From assembly GCA_934699095.1 (NCBI GenBank), contig CAKUVI010000003.1, positions 276,524 to 340,523 on the forward strand: a DNA stretch of 64,000 nucleotides. Reading direction: 5' to 3'. A model generated the notes under the pieces. It was not told the origin of the DNA, did no database searches, and saw nothing but the letters and a program-made list of their open reading frames with translations. The position numbers were made by a program, and so were the translations under genes. This DNA is from an uncultured Bacteroidales bacterium. GTDB lineage: Bacteria; Bacteroidota; Bacteroidia; Bacteroidales; WCHB1-69. This document shows, in pieces, positions 55,401-63,959 of the stretch. Each line of letters begins with the position of its first letter. Within the stretch, counting starts at the first letter, position 1.

Positions 55401-58400
55401 TAAGCTTACTGTGGTAGCTGTCCAGATCGCAAAACTTGTGTTTGAACCATTGGGGATGGCGGAGAAATTATAAGTATTGTTGGTAGATGGCGTGTTGCCC
55501 GGAGTACCCGTAACAGTTGACGATGCCCATGTGGCAGTACCTCCCATGGCCAATTGTTTTGCCGGATACGTTCCCACTTTGTTTTTCAAGGCGGTGAGCT
55601 CAACAATGGTAGGCATGTGCCAACCAACCGGGCAGATACCTCTTTTGTGACTGGCAAGGTGGTGGGTAAGATCATGAACTAAACCTGCTTCGGTATTTGA
55701 GGTCATAACTTCCTTGGCCAAATACACATAGCCAGCTGAGTTTTTAGCAAGAGTGTTAGGATGTGTGTTATTAGAATACTCTATCGGAGTGTTGTCGGCG
55801 GCTTTGGTCACCTTCAGGTTCTGGCGCATCCAGCATTGCGAGCCTATCATCACGGTGTTGTAGGTGTTGCCGTCAATATCTGTAACTGTTGGGGCATTCG
55901 GACAAGGCTGGCCGTCTTCGGTAGTCGTAAAGGATTTCACCTCTCCGTATGCAGTATCAACAGCATTGATGGCGTATGCTCTGTAATAATAGGTAGTGGC
56001 GGTAGTAAGGCCTGTGATGGTCTGCGTGGTAGAATCTAACATGGTGAAAGGATAACTTGAAACTGTAGTACCCAATTGCTTTGTAGTGCCGTTGCCAATA
56101 GTAACAGAACTACTCGTTCCATACACAATACCGTATGAAGTGATAGGCATTCCGCCATTCTCTTCGATAACACCTATTTTCGTTATCGTTGCAGAAATCT
56201 GGTCAATGTCGTAAACATTATCCTCCGCGTCTGCTGTGGTAACCTTAGGTCCAAAGACTGAGTTTTTCTCTCCGTTGGCATTGTCACGGATGCAACGGAC
56301 ACCACGGAAATAATTCGCTCCAGCAGTTGTTGAAATTGCAATACAAGCAAACGTCAAACTTGCTGATGTGTTTGATATGTAAGCATAATAATGTTTTACA
56401 GAATCCGTCGAATTAGTCGAATTAGAGATTCTTGTGGACATCCAAAAAGAGGCATTTCCCTCTGCATAGTTTGGAACAACAGAAAATCCAGTGGCATTGT
56501 TAGTCTCGACATCATATCCCGGATAACAAGTATTTGAGGTAGTAGCTAACCAATACAATGGTGAACTTAATGCTTTTGCAACATAGCTACTGCCTGTTCC
56601 ACAAAGATACTCACTTTGTTGACGCACATACGTATACAATTCATTCCATTCACTATATGTTGGTATATGCCAACCAACAGGGCAGATTCCTTGTATGCCT
56701 GAAGTCTCTGCTTTTGGCTGGATTATTAATCCGTTGGTTGCAGTTGGGAAATTGTATAAATAACCTTGTACCGACACGGCGTTAGCTCCACCTATTGGTA
56801 ATTTATAGCGTGGGTAAGCCGAGGTGGTCACATTACTAAATACTTCAATATTCGTTCCGTCAGGCATCTTGGTGGTTCTCAAGTTTTCGCGCATCCAGCA
56901 CTGGTTGCCGATACGAACTGTCGAGTATGTATTGCCATCAACATCGGTTACCGTTGGAGTATTAGGACATGCCTCGCCGTCTTTCGGCGTATTTTGCGCT
57001 TTGTTGAGCTTGTGAATACTGTCTAACAACTTGTCAACCTCGTTATTCAAGGCATTTAACTTATTGGCCAGATTGTTGTAGATCTCTTGTATATCGCAGA
57101 AGTTCACAGCCTGTTCGCAATTGCCTGTGCCTTCAACGTTTATATTGCCCTCTTCGTCAATGCCGTTCATAACAGTTGGAACCTCAATTGATCCATTAAC
57201 TAAAACATCATCCTCAAAGGTCTTGTCTCCACCGATGTACTCGTCGTCGGTCTTGGTGACGAAGTTATTGAGGTTGGCGGAGGTCAGATATCCGCTCAAG
57301 TCTGGCTTGTTCTGAATATAAGCCGGTGATGCAGGATTCTCCTCATTCCAATTGGCATTGGTCTGACTTTGCAAATCCTGCTGGGTAAGATAGCCTGCAT
57401 CATTGTTGAAATCACTCACCTGTGTAGGCACAACGGGAATTTCCGGCTTGTTTTGGATATAGCTTTTGGAAGAAGTATTCGTCTCGCTCCAGTCGGCTTG
57501 TTCTTGTTCAGGCACACTTGTGATATAGCCAGCATCGTTGGCAAAGGCACTCACATTGGTGGGCTTGTTGGAAAGATCGTTATAGTTGTTGGAGTAGGCC
57601 ACCATTCCAAAATTCGGGATATTCGTCAAGTCATTATAGTCACCACTGAAACCTTCAGGAAGGATGACAGTGTTGCCATCTGAGATGGAGAGTTGGTTTC
57701 CATTGAGAATCAATGTTTGTGGAACACCTTGTCCATCCTGACCGTTGGTCACGGTAATGGTGGATGTGGTGCCATCGGTATAGGTGATGGTATAAGTGTT
57801 GGTGTTGCCACTGGTAACAGGGCCTGTGAACGACTGGATACCCTTTCCGGCAGGACCTTGTGGACCCGTTTCACCGGTTTCACCCTGTGGGCCTTGAGGA
57901 CCTTGTGGACCTTGTGGACCTTGTGGACCAGTTTCACCCTGTGGGCCTTGTTCACCCTGCGGACCGGCAGGACCTTGAGGACCTGTGGCACCTGTTTCAC
58001 CCTGTGGGCCTTGTTCACCCTGCGGACCGGCAGGACCTTGTGGACCCGTTTCACCAGTTTCACCCTGTGGGCCTTGTTCACCCTGCGGACCGGCAGGACC
58101 TTGAGGACCTGTGGCACCAGTTTCACCTTGCGGGCCTTGTTCACCTTGAGGACCGGCAGGACCTTGGGCACCGGCCGCGCCGTTGGTTACAACAAAAGTG
58201 GTGGTTGTGCCATCTGTGTAGTGAATCGTATATGTGTCTTGAAGACCAGAAGATACAGGACCGGTGATGGATGAGATACCACGACCATCGTTGCCTGTTC
58301 CCGGCTCTGCTGCCGGAAGTGTTACTGTGTTACCTCCGGAGATGGTCAACTGATTGCCCACAATCGTAAGAGTTTGTGGAATACCCTGACCATCTACGCC

Positions 58401-60365
58401 GTTAGTAACAGTGAACTGTTGTGTGTTGCCATTTGTGAAATGTATTGTATAAGTGTCTGTATTTCCTGATGTTACAGGACCCGTGATGGATGAGATGCCG
58501 TTTCCTGCAGCACCTTCAGGACCGGCAGGGCCTTGAGGACCTGTTTCACCTTGTGGACCGGCAGGACCTTGTGGACCTGATTCACCTATTTCACCCTGAG
58601 GACCGGCAGGACCTTGAGGACCTGTTGCACCTGTTTCACCCTGTGGACCAGCAGGACCTTGAGGGCCTGTTTCACCTTGTGGACCTTGTTCACCCTGTGG
58701 ACCAGTTGGGCCGATTGGACCTTGCGGGCCTGTTGCACCTGTTTCACCTTGAGGACCGGCAGGACCTTGAGGACCTGTTGCACCTGTTTCACCCTGTGGA
58801 CCGGCAGGACCTTGAGGACCTGTTGCACCTGTTTCACCTTGTGGACCGGCAGGACCTTGAGGACCAACAGGACCAGCCGCACCGTTAGTTACAACGAAAG
58901 TGGTGGTCGTACCATCAGTGTAGTTTATCGTATATGTATCTTGAAGACCAACTGTCACGGGACCGGTGATAGACTGGATACCGCGTCCTGGGGTGCCGCT
59001 TCCGGAACCGCCCGTCGGCAATGTGATGGTGTTACCACCGGAGATGGTCAACTGGTCGCCCACAATCGTAAGAGTTTGTGGCACACCCTGACCATCTACG
59101 CCGTTAGTAACAGTGAATGTTTGTGTGTTGCCGTTTGTAAAATGTATTGTATAAGTATCTGTATTCCCGTTTGTTACAGGACCTGTGATAGATGCTATGC
59201 CGTTACCTGTTGCACCTTGCTCACCCTGTGGACCAACGGGACCTTGCGGACCTGTTTCGCCTGTTTCACCTTGTGGACCGACGGGACCTTGCGGACCTGT
59301 TTCGCCTGTTTCACCTTGTGGACCGGCAGGTCCTTGAGGGCCTGTTTCGCCTGTTTCACCTTGAGGACCTTGCTCACCCTGTGGTCCCTCTGGGCCGGCA
59401 GGGCCTTGAGGACCGGCGGGGCCTTGAGCACCAGCCGCACCGTTAGTTACAACGAAGGTGCTGGTTGTGCCATCTGTGTAGTTTATTGTATATGTATCTT
59501 GAAGACCAACTGTCACAGGACCGGTGATAGACTGGATGCCGCGTCCTGGGGTACCGCTGCCGGAACCGCCCGTCGGCAATGTGATGGTGTTACCACCGGA
59601 GATGGTCAACTGGTCGCCCACAATCGTAAGTGTTTGTGGCACACCCTGACCATCTACGCCGTTAGTAACAGTGAATGTTTGTGTGTTGCCATTCGTGAAA
59701 TGTATTGTATAAGTATCTGTATTCCCGTTTGTTACAGGACCTGTGATGGATGCTATGCCGTTACCTGTTGCACCTTGCTCACCCTGAGGACCAACGGGAC
59801 CTTGCGGACCTTGTTCACCCTGAGGACCGGCAGGTCCTTGAGGGCCAGCTGGACCTTGAGTGCCGTTGTTCAGCTCGTATGTTTGTGTTGTGCCATCACC
59901 CATTGTGACTACCATCAGATAGCCGTTGTCTGTGGGAGTTATAGCAAACGCCGGAATATTTCCCGCTTTTTCAGCATAAAGAGCATATGGAACACTTAAA
60001 AGTTGTTGCACACCCTCTATGCTGTAATTGATTCCTCCTTCCGGATCTATCTCACTTTTCAGATAATAAGGTCCGGCAGACCAATCGATAGCCGACATAT
60101 TGCCGCTTTCAACAATACCATCGCCCACCTCCACGGTCAGCAAACCGTTGGCATTTGTAGCGGTAGTGTGTCTTTCCTTGTACACCGGCATACCGCTGAA
60201 GCTTCCCTGAAGAATGGTAATCCTCACCGATACATTTTGGTTGGTTACAAGTTGGCTGTTTGTATTACGAACAACAGCCTGATAGCTCATCTTCTGCGGC
60301 ACCTGAGCAAACAAAGTGCCTACAGCGAGCATTAAAATGCTTAAAAATAGTAGAGCTTTTTTCAT
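52467..60365 (-). CDS. Giant collagen-like fibre protein with four FISUMP domains
   Basis: 2,632 residues. Signal peptide 1-20. A globular N-terminal domain (about 21-150, ending YSIEGVQQLLSVPYALYAEKAG). Four collagen-like Gly-X-Y blocks at about 168-198, 311-387, 495-620 and 730-840, mostly GPQGPAGPQGETGAT units, separated by 110-residue beta-modules (ITGPVTNGNTDTYTIHFTNG and so on). Next a tail-fibre-like stretch with YNDLTNIPNF and SNKPTNVSAFANDAGYIT repeats, a short coiled coil (about 1095-1122), then four FISUMP domains, each marked by NxYxTVxIGxQCWMxxNL and GICPVGWHxP, alternating with fibronectin-like segments. Collagen and coiled coil imply a trimeric rod tipped with FISUMP heads. The C-terminus (SVRCVQDFEY) has no T9SS sorting domain, so the export route is not evident. 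Likely a surface adhesin. Confidence 0.88.
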   Translation of the reverse strand: MKKALLFLSILMLAVGTLFAQVPQKMSYQAVVRNTNSQLVTNQNVSVRITILQGSFSGMPVYKERHTTATNANGLLTVEVGDGIVESGNMSAIDWSAGPYYLKSEIDPEGGINYSIEGVQQLLSVPYALYAEKAGNIPAFAITPTDNGYLMVVTMGDGTTQTYELNNGTQGPAGPQGPAGPQGEQGPQGPVGPQGEQGATGNGIASITGPVTNGNTDTYTIHFTNGNTQTFTVTNGVDGQGVPQTLTIVGDQLTISGGNTITLPTGGSGSGTPGRGIQSITGPVTVGLQDTYTINYTDGTTSTFVVTNGAAGAQGPAGPQGPAGPEGPQGEQGPQGETGETGPQGPAGPQGETGETGPQGPVGPQGETGETGPQGPVGPQGEQGATGNGIASITGPVTNGNTDTYTIHFTNGNTQTFTVTNGVDGQGVPQTLTIVGDQLTISGGNTITLPTGGSGSGTPGRGIQSITGPVTVGLQDTYTINYTDGTTTTFVVTNGAAGPVGPQGPAGPQGETGATGPQGPAGPQGETGATGPQGPAGPQGETGATGPQGPIGPTGPQGEQGPQGETGPQGPAGPQGETGATGPQGPAGPQGEIGESGPQGPAGPQGETGPQGPAGPEGAAGNGISSITGPVTSGNTDTYTIHFTNGNTQQFTVTNGVDGQGIPQTLTIVGNQLTISGGNTVTLPAAEPGTGNDGRGISSITGPVSSGLQDTYTIHYTDGTTTTFVVTNGAAGAQGPAGPQGEQGPQGETGATGPQGPAGPQGEQGPQGETGETGPQGPAGPQGEQGPQGETGATGPQGPAGPQGEQGPQGETGPQGPQGPQGPQGPQGETGETGPQGPAGKGIQSFTGPVTSGNTNTYTITYTDGTTSTITVTNGQDGQGVPQTLILNGNQLSISDGNTVILPEGFSGDYNDLTNIPNFGMVAYSNNYNDLSNKPTNVSAFANDAGYITSVPEQEQADWSETNTSSKSYIQNKPEIPVVPTQVSDFNNDAGYLTQQDLQSQTNANWNEENPASPAYIQNKPDLSGYLTSANLNNFVTKTDDEYIGGDKTFEDDVLVNGSIEVPTVMNGIDEEGNINVEGTGNCEQAVNFCDIQEIYNNLANKLNALNNEVDKLLDSIHKLNKAQNTPKDGEACPNTPTVTDVDGNTYSTVRIGNQCWMRENLRTTKMPDGTNIEVFSNVTTSAYPRYKLPIGGANAVSVQGYLYNFPTATNGLIIQPKAETSGIQGICPVGWHIPTYSEWNELYTYVRQQSEYLCGTGSSYVAKALSSPLYWLATTSNTCYPGYDVETNNATGFSVVPNYAEGNASFWMSTRISNSTNSTDSVKHYYAYISNTSASLTFACIAISTTAGANYFRGVRCIRDNANGEKNSVFGPKVTTADAEDNVYDIDQISATITKIGVIEENGGMPITSYGIVYGTSSSVTIGNGTTKQLGTTVSSYPFTMLDSTTQTITGLTTATTYYYRAYAINAVDTAYGEVKSFTTTEDGQPCPNAPTVTDIDGNTYNTVMIGSQCWMRQNLKVTKAADNTPIEYSNNTHPNTLAKNSAGYVYLAKEVMTSNTEAGLVHDLTHHLASHKRGICPVGWHMPTIVELTALKNKVGTYPAKQLAMGGTATWASSTVTGTPGNTPSTNNTYNFSAIPNGSNTSFAIWTATTVSLSSSIPTVWGIMYNNTTPQEVSPTATQIQSLKAGVRCLKDNPNTANPASDLPTVTLTDNGAGTNTQYAKRLTANVTDNGGADITERYIVCAKSQNPKYSASLKYAFTDNTADDFLEYADLEPNTTYYVRACAKNIAGWSYSSQISFTTPADGHAMRCKNAATVTDANSNSYPTIQIGSQCWMAQNLRSTTYPGGGSITYKIPNNATSVNANYGRLYTYASALNGSVTSNSTNVQGICPTGWHLPSLDECNTLKAYLGGQSSYQCGSSSLNIAKTLASTSGWNESTTTCAIGNSQTSNNAAGFNAYPAGGVIIQSGAPVNYGGKMDFWLNSTSISGDPVFYLYYDSPTVTSTLLVRNMYYESVRCVKGNTPPSVATESVTSYSGSTATLGGNVYTTGGSTITEVGICYSTSNNPTIADSKATSSAATGAFNIDISGLTAGTTYYYRAYATNENGTQYGEVKSFTTKMPPTVSSGYDYSKTKNSITIAGIQVNANDAVIIKRGLALYKQNSNGSYPDHYTTISFEDYSNSFSNFTYAKTVTGLTSGAAYKWRGCLIYNFGNGTPNDTVFATNLSSSAVTTLKNAAISMGTATRDTTVKTYLKYNVPLNITVGNPASTTFGLLFSTNSSHLTLTTFEPYHNYVQYTNASEYYTHFFTVNGDFNADTLYYRAYAYNAGCDTVYSSIKYVITPHKVNQIPWVNVLRKTNTSATIRYQWFSPNNQDYPAPTYSGVVYSTTNSNPTIGGSGVYNVQSNHSTFINDKDSVQLTGLTGNTTYYVRAYVKNCVGIRYSGLVQFTTPITCGQQLTSSSNNTYSTILVGSKCWMAENLRETSYNNGVYINLFDHSTWVAQMSSYAYRANPGNLQTNGYLYNIKAYMGTGTTNSAGVIQGVCPVGWHIPLYEEVAALHHKIQTVSGLINSFNNYVGYWVPDEGIGLQESGQSVTYAAWGCRLKITPYALSIQTGSDLHSGFSVRCVQDFEY
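57847..59862. repeat. Collagen-type tandem repeat blocks
   Basis: Four blocks (57847-58174, 58503-58881, 59205-59432, 59770-59862) of near-identical 45-base units (15 codons), e.g. three successive GPQGPAGPQGETGAT units at 58740-58880. Between blocks the spacers at 58880-59200 and 59440-59760 are also near copies of each other, so whole block-plus-spacer modules were duplicated. Confidence 0.9.
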
Positions 60366-60423
60366 ATTGGTTATATTTTAATTATTAATACTTTCAGTCT
60401 TTATATCAACCAAAAACCATCTT

Positions 60424-60912
60424 TTAGAATTTGTTTTTGATAACCTTGAAGGTCTTCAGGACACGTTTTCCTTCCATAACTCTCAACTGGTATGAAGCAG
60501 TTGGATATTTGGTCAAATCGATGGGCGTTTCGAGCTCGACAATTTTAATGATTTGCAATAATTTTCCATTATTGTCGAACAGATGAGCCATAAGCCCATC
60601 GGCAGGTATTTCGTAATTTGTGATGCGGAGCTGTACATAATTTGCAGTCGGGTTTGGGAACAGAATGGCCTCCAACATTATACCGGGATATTGGTTAACC
60701 CCAACTGTCTGTATCTCGTAAGGCTGTTGCACACCTTCTATCACGTAATTGCCAGAACCGTTAAGCTGGCGGTCTGCAACTTGTCCCACAGTGTAGGTCA
60801 CTGTACCACCCGCGCCTTGTGCGGTACCACCGGCAGGAAACACCCCGCTTTGGGCCATAATAACAGTTGTTGCAACTGTCATAAACAATAATAAAATGTA
60901 CGCTCTTTTCAT
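60424..60912 (-). CDS. Small T9SS type A cargo protein
   Basis: 162 residues from the ATG at 60912; a start at 60948 would put 12 basic residues ahead of the signal peptide MKRAYILLLFMTVATTVIMA. Mature N-terminus is QSGVFPAGGTAQGAGGTVTYTVGQVA, then NYVIEGVQQPYEI, a motif echoed in the fibre protein, followed directly by a sorting domain (ILFPNPTANYVQLRI ... YQLRVMEGKRVLKTFKVIKNKF). Almost the entire protein is signals for secretion, so it could be a small surface structural part. It precedes the fibre gene by 58 bases on the same strand and is probably co-transcribed with it. Confidence 0.82.
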   Translation of the reverse strand: MKRAYILLLFMTVATTVIMAQSGVFPAGGTAQGAGGTVTYTVGQVADRQLNGSGNYVIEGVQQPYEIQTVGVNQYPGIMLEAILFPNPTANYVQLRITNYEIPADGLMAHLFDNNGKLLQIIKIVELETPIDLTKYPTASYQLRVMEGKRVLKTFKVIKNKF

Positions 60913-60963
60913 AATTTTATATCTTTTTGTTTTTAAACAATTCTTCAATTTGCAAAATAAAAC

Positions 60964-61011
60964 AAAAAAAAAACGAACGTCAATGAGTAAATTTACTCAA
61001 TTTTACGTTCG
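60964..61011 (-). terminator. Intrinsic terminator after the response regulator gene
   Basis: CGAACGT/ACGTTCG (60974-60980, 61005-61011) encloses a perfect palindrome TGAGTAAATTTACTCA (60984-60999); minus strand ends in ten T. Confidence 0.85.
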
Positions 61012-61060
61012 CTTTTTCTAAGTATAAGAAAAGTATGGAGACTGTCCTTCTTAATTTATG

Positions 61061-61702
61061 CTAATTATGAATAATTCCATGCTCATAGGCATAATGAATC
61101 AATTCGCCGGTGGTGTTAAACCCGAGTTTCTTGAAAATATTATTCTTGTGATTTTCAACAGTGCGGACACTGATATTAAGTTCATTGGCAATCTCCTTCA
61201 CTGTGTGGCCTTTTGAACAAAGGCGAATAATTTCCATTTCCCTGTTCGTGAAAAGCTCTTCAGAAGATGCGTGTGCCAATGATACTGCATGTATTATTTC
61301 AGAAATGTCTTTTCCATAATACTCCAATCCGTTGCATACTGAATCCATTGCGTCGAGCAAAGTGGGAATATCCACAAACTTGCTAACAAAACCGTCAATC
61401 CCCACCTCCAACAGCTGTAATATGTTGTTTTTGTCGGTATCTGCTGACAAGATAAGGACCTTCACCGGAGAATTTGTATCACGAAGATGTTTAACAACCT
61501 CTATCCCATGTCCATCAGGCAGCATCAGGTCAAGCAATACTATGCCAATATTGCTATTTTCATCTAAGATTTCAATTGACTCTTTTATGGAACCCGCTTC
61601 CGCAACAACTTTATAGTTGTCACTGTTGGAATTTATTGCCATCACCGTTCCCATTCTGGTCAAAACGTGATCTTCTACAAGCAGGACATTAATTACTGAC
61701 AT
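61061..61702 (-). CDS. NarL/LuxR-type response regulator
   Basis: 213 residues. Receiver domain with acidic pair Glu10-Asp11, phospho-acceptor Asp58 (VLLDLMLPDGHG), Ser/Thr and Lys in LILSADTDK; C-terminal LuxR-type HTH from about 145 (LFTNREMEIIRLCSKGHTVKEIANELNISVRTVENHKNNI). Cytoplasmic DNA-binding partner of the kinase whose gene ends 2 bases upstream. A terminator separates it from the cargo/fibre genes, so any control of them would be in trans. Confidence 0.93.
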   Translation of the reverse strand: MSVINVLLVEDHVLTRMGTVMAINSNSDNYKVVAEAGSIKESIEILDENSNIGIVLLDLMLPDGHGIEVVKHLRDTNSPVKVLILSADTDKNNILQLLEVGIDGFVSKFVDIPTLLDAMDSVCNGLEYYGKDISEIIHAVSLAHASSEELFTNREMEIIRLCSKGHTVKEIANELNISVRTVENHKNNIFKKLGFNTTGELIHYAYEHGIIHN

Positions 61703-61704
61703 TA

Positions 61705-63675
61705 TTAATTGTTATTTATTGAAGAATCTTTTACCTTTGGCGTTGTAAAATAGAAAGTAGAACCTCTTTGAAATTCACTCGTAAAATCGATTTTGCCACC
61801 ATTTTTCTCAACCAATTCTTTGCAAACCATCAAACCGATACCTGTGCCTGTTTCACCAGATGTTCCTGGAGTTGTGACATATTCCTTCTTGAAAATTTTG
61901 TCTTTTTCATCCTCCATCATTCCCTTTCCGTGATCTTTTACATAAATAGTGACAAAATCTTTAGAGTCGTCAACAGATATTTCAACTATCCCGTTTTCGT
62001 ATGAATATTTGATAGCGTTTATCAAAAGATTTCTGATAATAATCTCTAAAAAATTAATATCTGAAAAAACAATTATATCATTTGGGACATTTTTCTGTAC
62101 CTCAACACTCTTTCTGTCACATAAAGAACGCAGATGATAAATTTCTTTGTTTATCACTGAACTGAGGTCAACGCGAATAGGTTTAAATGTGAATCGTCCT
62201 GTTTCAAGAGATGCCCACTCCAAAAGATTAACGAGCAGCTCGCTCAAAGCTTGGTTGGATTTTTGGATTTCCACAATCATGTTCCGTTTGTCGTTTTCAG
62301 GAATCTTATCATAAAAATTGCAAATATTATCCAACATCTGTTTTTGGGCATTGACAGGATTTCGAAGATCGTGAGAGACAATAGAGAAGATTTGGTTACG
62401 GGTTTTGGTGTTTTCCACAAGCACTTCGTTGGAAAGTCTTCTTAGGCGTGCCAAACGTGAATACACGACAACCAGAATAGTACTCAAAGTCAGCAAAACA
62501 ACCAAAGCGCCGCCTAAATAAAGATGTCGCTGCAAAATAGACTCCTGTTTCTTTATTTGTTCATCTTTTTGATGGGTTTCATACGCTACTTGGTATTCGC
62601 TCAAAAGATTCTGGTATTTTTCAGAATTGAGAGAGTCTTTGATGTCGAAACTGCTTTGTAGATAAGCTATTGCCTTGTCTGTTCGATATGTATCCTTGTA
62701 AAGTTTTGACAGTTGGCCTTGGATTCGCCACAAGAGTGGCATGAAATTAATTTTTTTGCAAAGACTTTCACCTTTTAGCAGATATTTTTCGGCTGATTCG
62801 TAATTTTTAGCCGACATTTCACACATTCCAAGTTGCTTAAGGGTGATTATTTCGTTAACTAAATCATTGTTTTTTTCAAAAGCTTTCAGGGCCTCTAAGC
62901 AGAGGCTTCTGCATTCGTTCCATTTTTGTTGATGAAGGAGGATATCAGCTTTTTGAGAAATTCTGATGTAATATTTGTTCATTCGTTTATGGTTGAAATC
63001 TATATCGATAGCTTCATTGACGCATTCAAGGGCCTCATCCGGGCGGTCGAGGGCCATCAGAATTTCAGATTTATTACCGAGTCTGATTGAAAGTGCTTTT
63101 TCGTTATCGTTATTGTGTTCCCGTTCAAGGACGATAGCCTTGTCGATAAATTTAAGAGCTTCAGCCGGGTGACCAGATGCAAGATTAATCGTAGCCAATG
63201 AGTTCAAAGCAGAGCTTTTGATTCTGGAATCACTGAGTTTTTCGCCTATATCATAGTCTTTTTTAGCATTTTCGAGAGCCTTTTGATATTGGCCGATTCG
63301 TTGTTGAGCAACATTTAGAACTTCATAGCAACTTGAGATCCATCTTAGCGAATCAGGATGTATAAGAGATAGGGCTACATTGGAATAGCGTTCAGCTGAA
63401 TAGAACGAGCCTTGGTTATATGAATAGTTGGCCATGCCGAGATAAGACAGCATGTAGGAGAACTGTTCATTATAGTGAGATTTTTTTTGGATTGGATAGT
63501 CATAGCACTCATAGAGGTTGAAGCTGTCTATAAGTTGAGATGCAAGTTTTTTGGTTGGTTTAAGGTCGAAAATATAAAAAAGAGAATCAATAGGGACAGT
63601 ATTGTCAGCGAAAGTTGGAGTTGGTGAGATTAACGCGAGGCCAAGCGCAAAAAGGAGGATATAAAATTTTCTCAT
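61705..63675 (-). CDS. TPR-sensor histidine kinase
   Basis: 656 residues from the ATG at 63675; the earlier start at 63696 overlaps the -7 element. Signal peptide about 1-23, a periplasmic TPR array (about 40-380; for example ALKFIDKAIVLEREHNNDNEKALSIRLGNKSEILMAL), a membrane helix (LYLGGALVVLLTLSTILVVVYS, about 385-407), then HisKA with the phospho-His in SIVSHDLRNPVNAQ (about 440) and HATPase with RNLLINAIKYS (N), DHGKGM (G1) and TGIGLMVCKELVEKNGG (G2). Ends KDSSINNN. Pairs with the adjacent NarL-type regulator. TPR input suggests protein-protein sensing; the signal is unknown. Confidence 0.92.
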   Translation of the reverse strand: MRKFYILLFALGLALISPTPTFADNTVPIDSLFYIFDLKPTKKLASQLIDSFNLYECYDYPIQKKSHYNEQFSYMLSYLGMANYSYNQGSFYSAERYSNVALSLIHPDSLRWISSCYEVLNVAQQRIGQYQKALENAKKDYDIGEKLSDSRIKSSALNSLATINLASGHPAEALKFIDKAIVLEREHNNDNEKALSIRLGNKSEILMALDRPDEALECVNEAIDIDFNHKRMNKYYIRISQKADILLHQQKWNECRSLCLEALKAFEKNNDLVNEIITLKQLGMCEMSAKNYESAEKYLLKGESLCKKINFMPLLWRIQGQLSKLYKDTYRTDKAIAYLQSSFDIKDSLNSEKYQNLLSEYQVAYETHQKDEQIKKQESILQRHLYLGGALVVLLTLSTILVVVYSRLARLRRLSNEVLVENTKTRNQIFSIVSHDLRNPVNAQKQMLDNICNFYDKIPENDKRNMIVEIQKSNQALSELLVNLLEWASLETGRFTFKPIRVDLSSVINKEIYHLRSLCDRKSVEVQKNVPNDIIVFSDINFLEIIIRNLLINAIKYSYENGIVEISVDDSKDFVTIYVKDHGKGMMEDEKDKIFKKEYVTTPGTSGETGTGIGLMVCKELVEKNGGKIDFTSEFQRGSTFYFTTPKVKDSSINNN

Positions 63676-63693
63676 AGTTACAGAACTAAAATG

Positions 63694-63701
63694 CAAAAAT
63701 A
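63694..63701 (-). promoter_or_regulatory. -7 promoter element of the two-component genes
   Basis: Minus-strand TATTTTTG, 18 bases before the ATG at 63675. The region 63702-63923 is AT-rich and shows no gene. Confidence 0.6.
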
Positions 63702-63923
63702 AAAAAAGTTGGGATAATATTGTAAAAATGAGGGTTAAAAAACATCATCAGGAGAGATGAAACAAGAAAATATAGAAAAAAGGGATATTTAGAAGATAAT
63801 ATTTGTAGAGGCAACCGCGTGTGTGTGGCTGTTTTCATATATTGCTACGATAAATCGTAGGTTAATTTTCAGAAAACAAAAAAAGAAGTGATTATAGAAA
63901 ATAAATTGAATTAAGTTTAAAAC

Positions 63924-63953
63924 AAAAAAAGCCCTGCAGATGACAGGGCTTTT
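63924..63953 (-). terminator. rRNA operon terminator
   Basis: AAAAGCCCTG (63927-63936) pairs with CAGGGCTTTT (63944-63953) around CAGATGA; the minus strand ends in seven T, just after the 5S gene. Confidence 0.85.
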
Positions 63954-63959
63954 CTATGG

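Noticed and set aside
57847..59862. Regular short repeats that could suggest a CRISPR array
   Set aside because: Units are contiguous, encode Gly-X-Y in frame and have no unique spacers; no cas genes are nearby.
58614..59999. A 461-codon open frame on plus, rich in Cys, Thr and Leu
   Set aside because: It is the antisense reading of collagen repeats and disappears outside them; the minus-strand collagen protein explains it.
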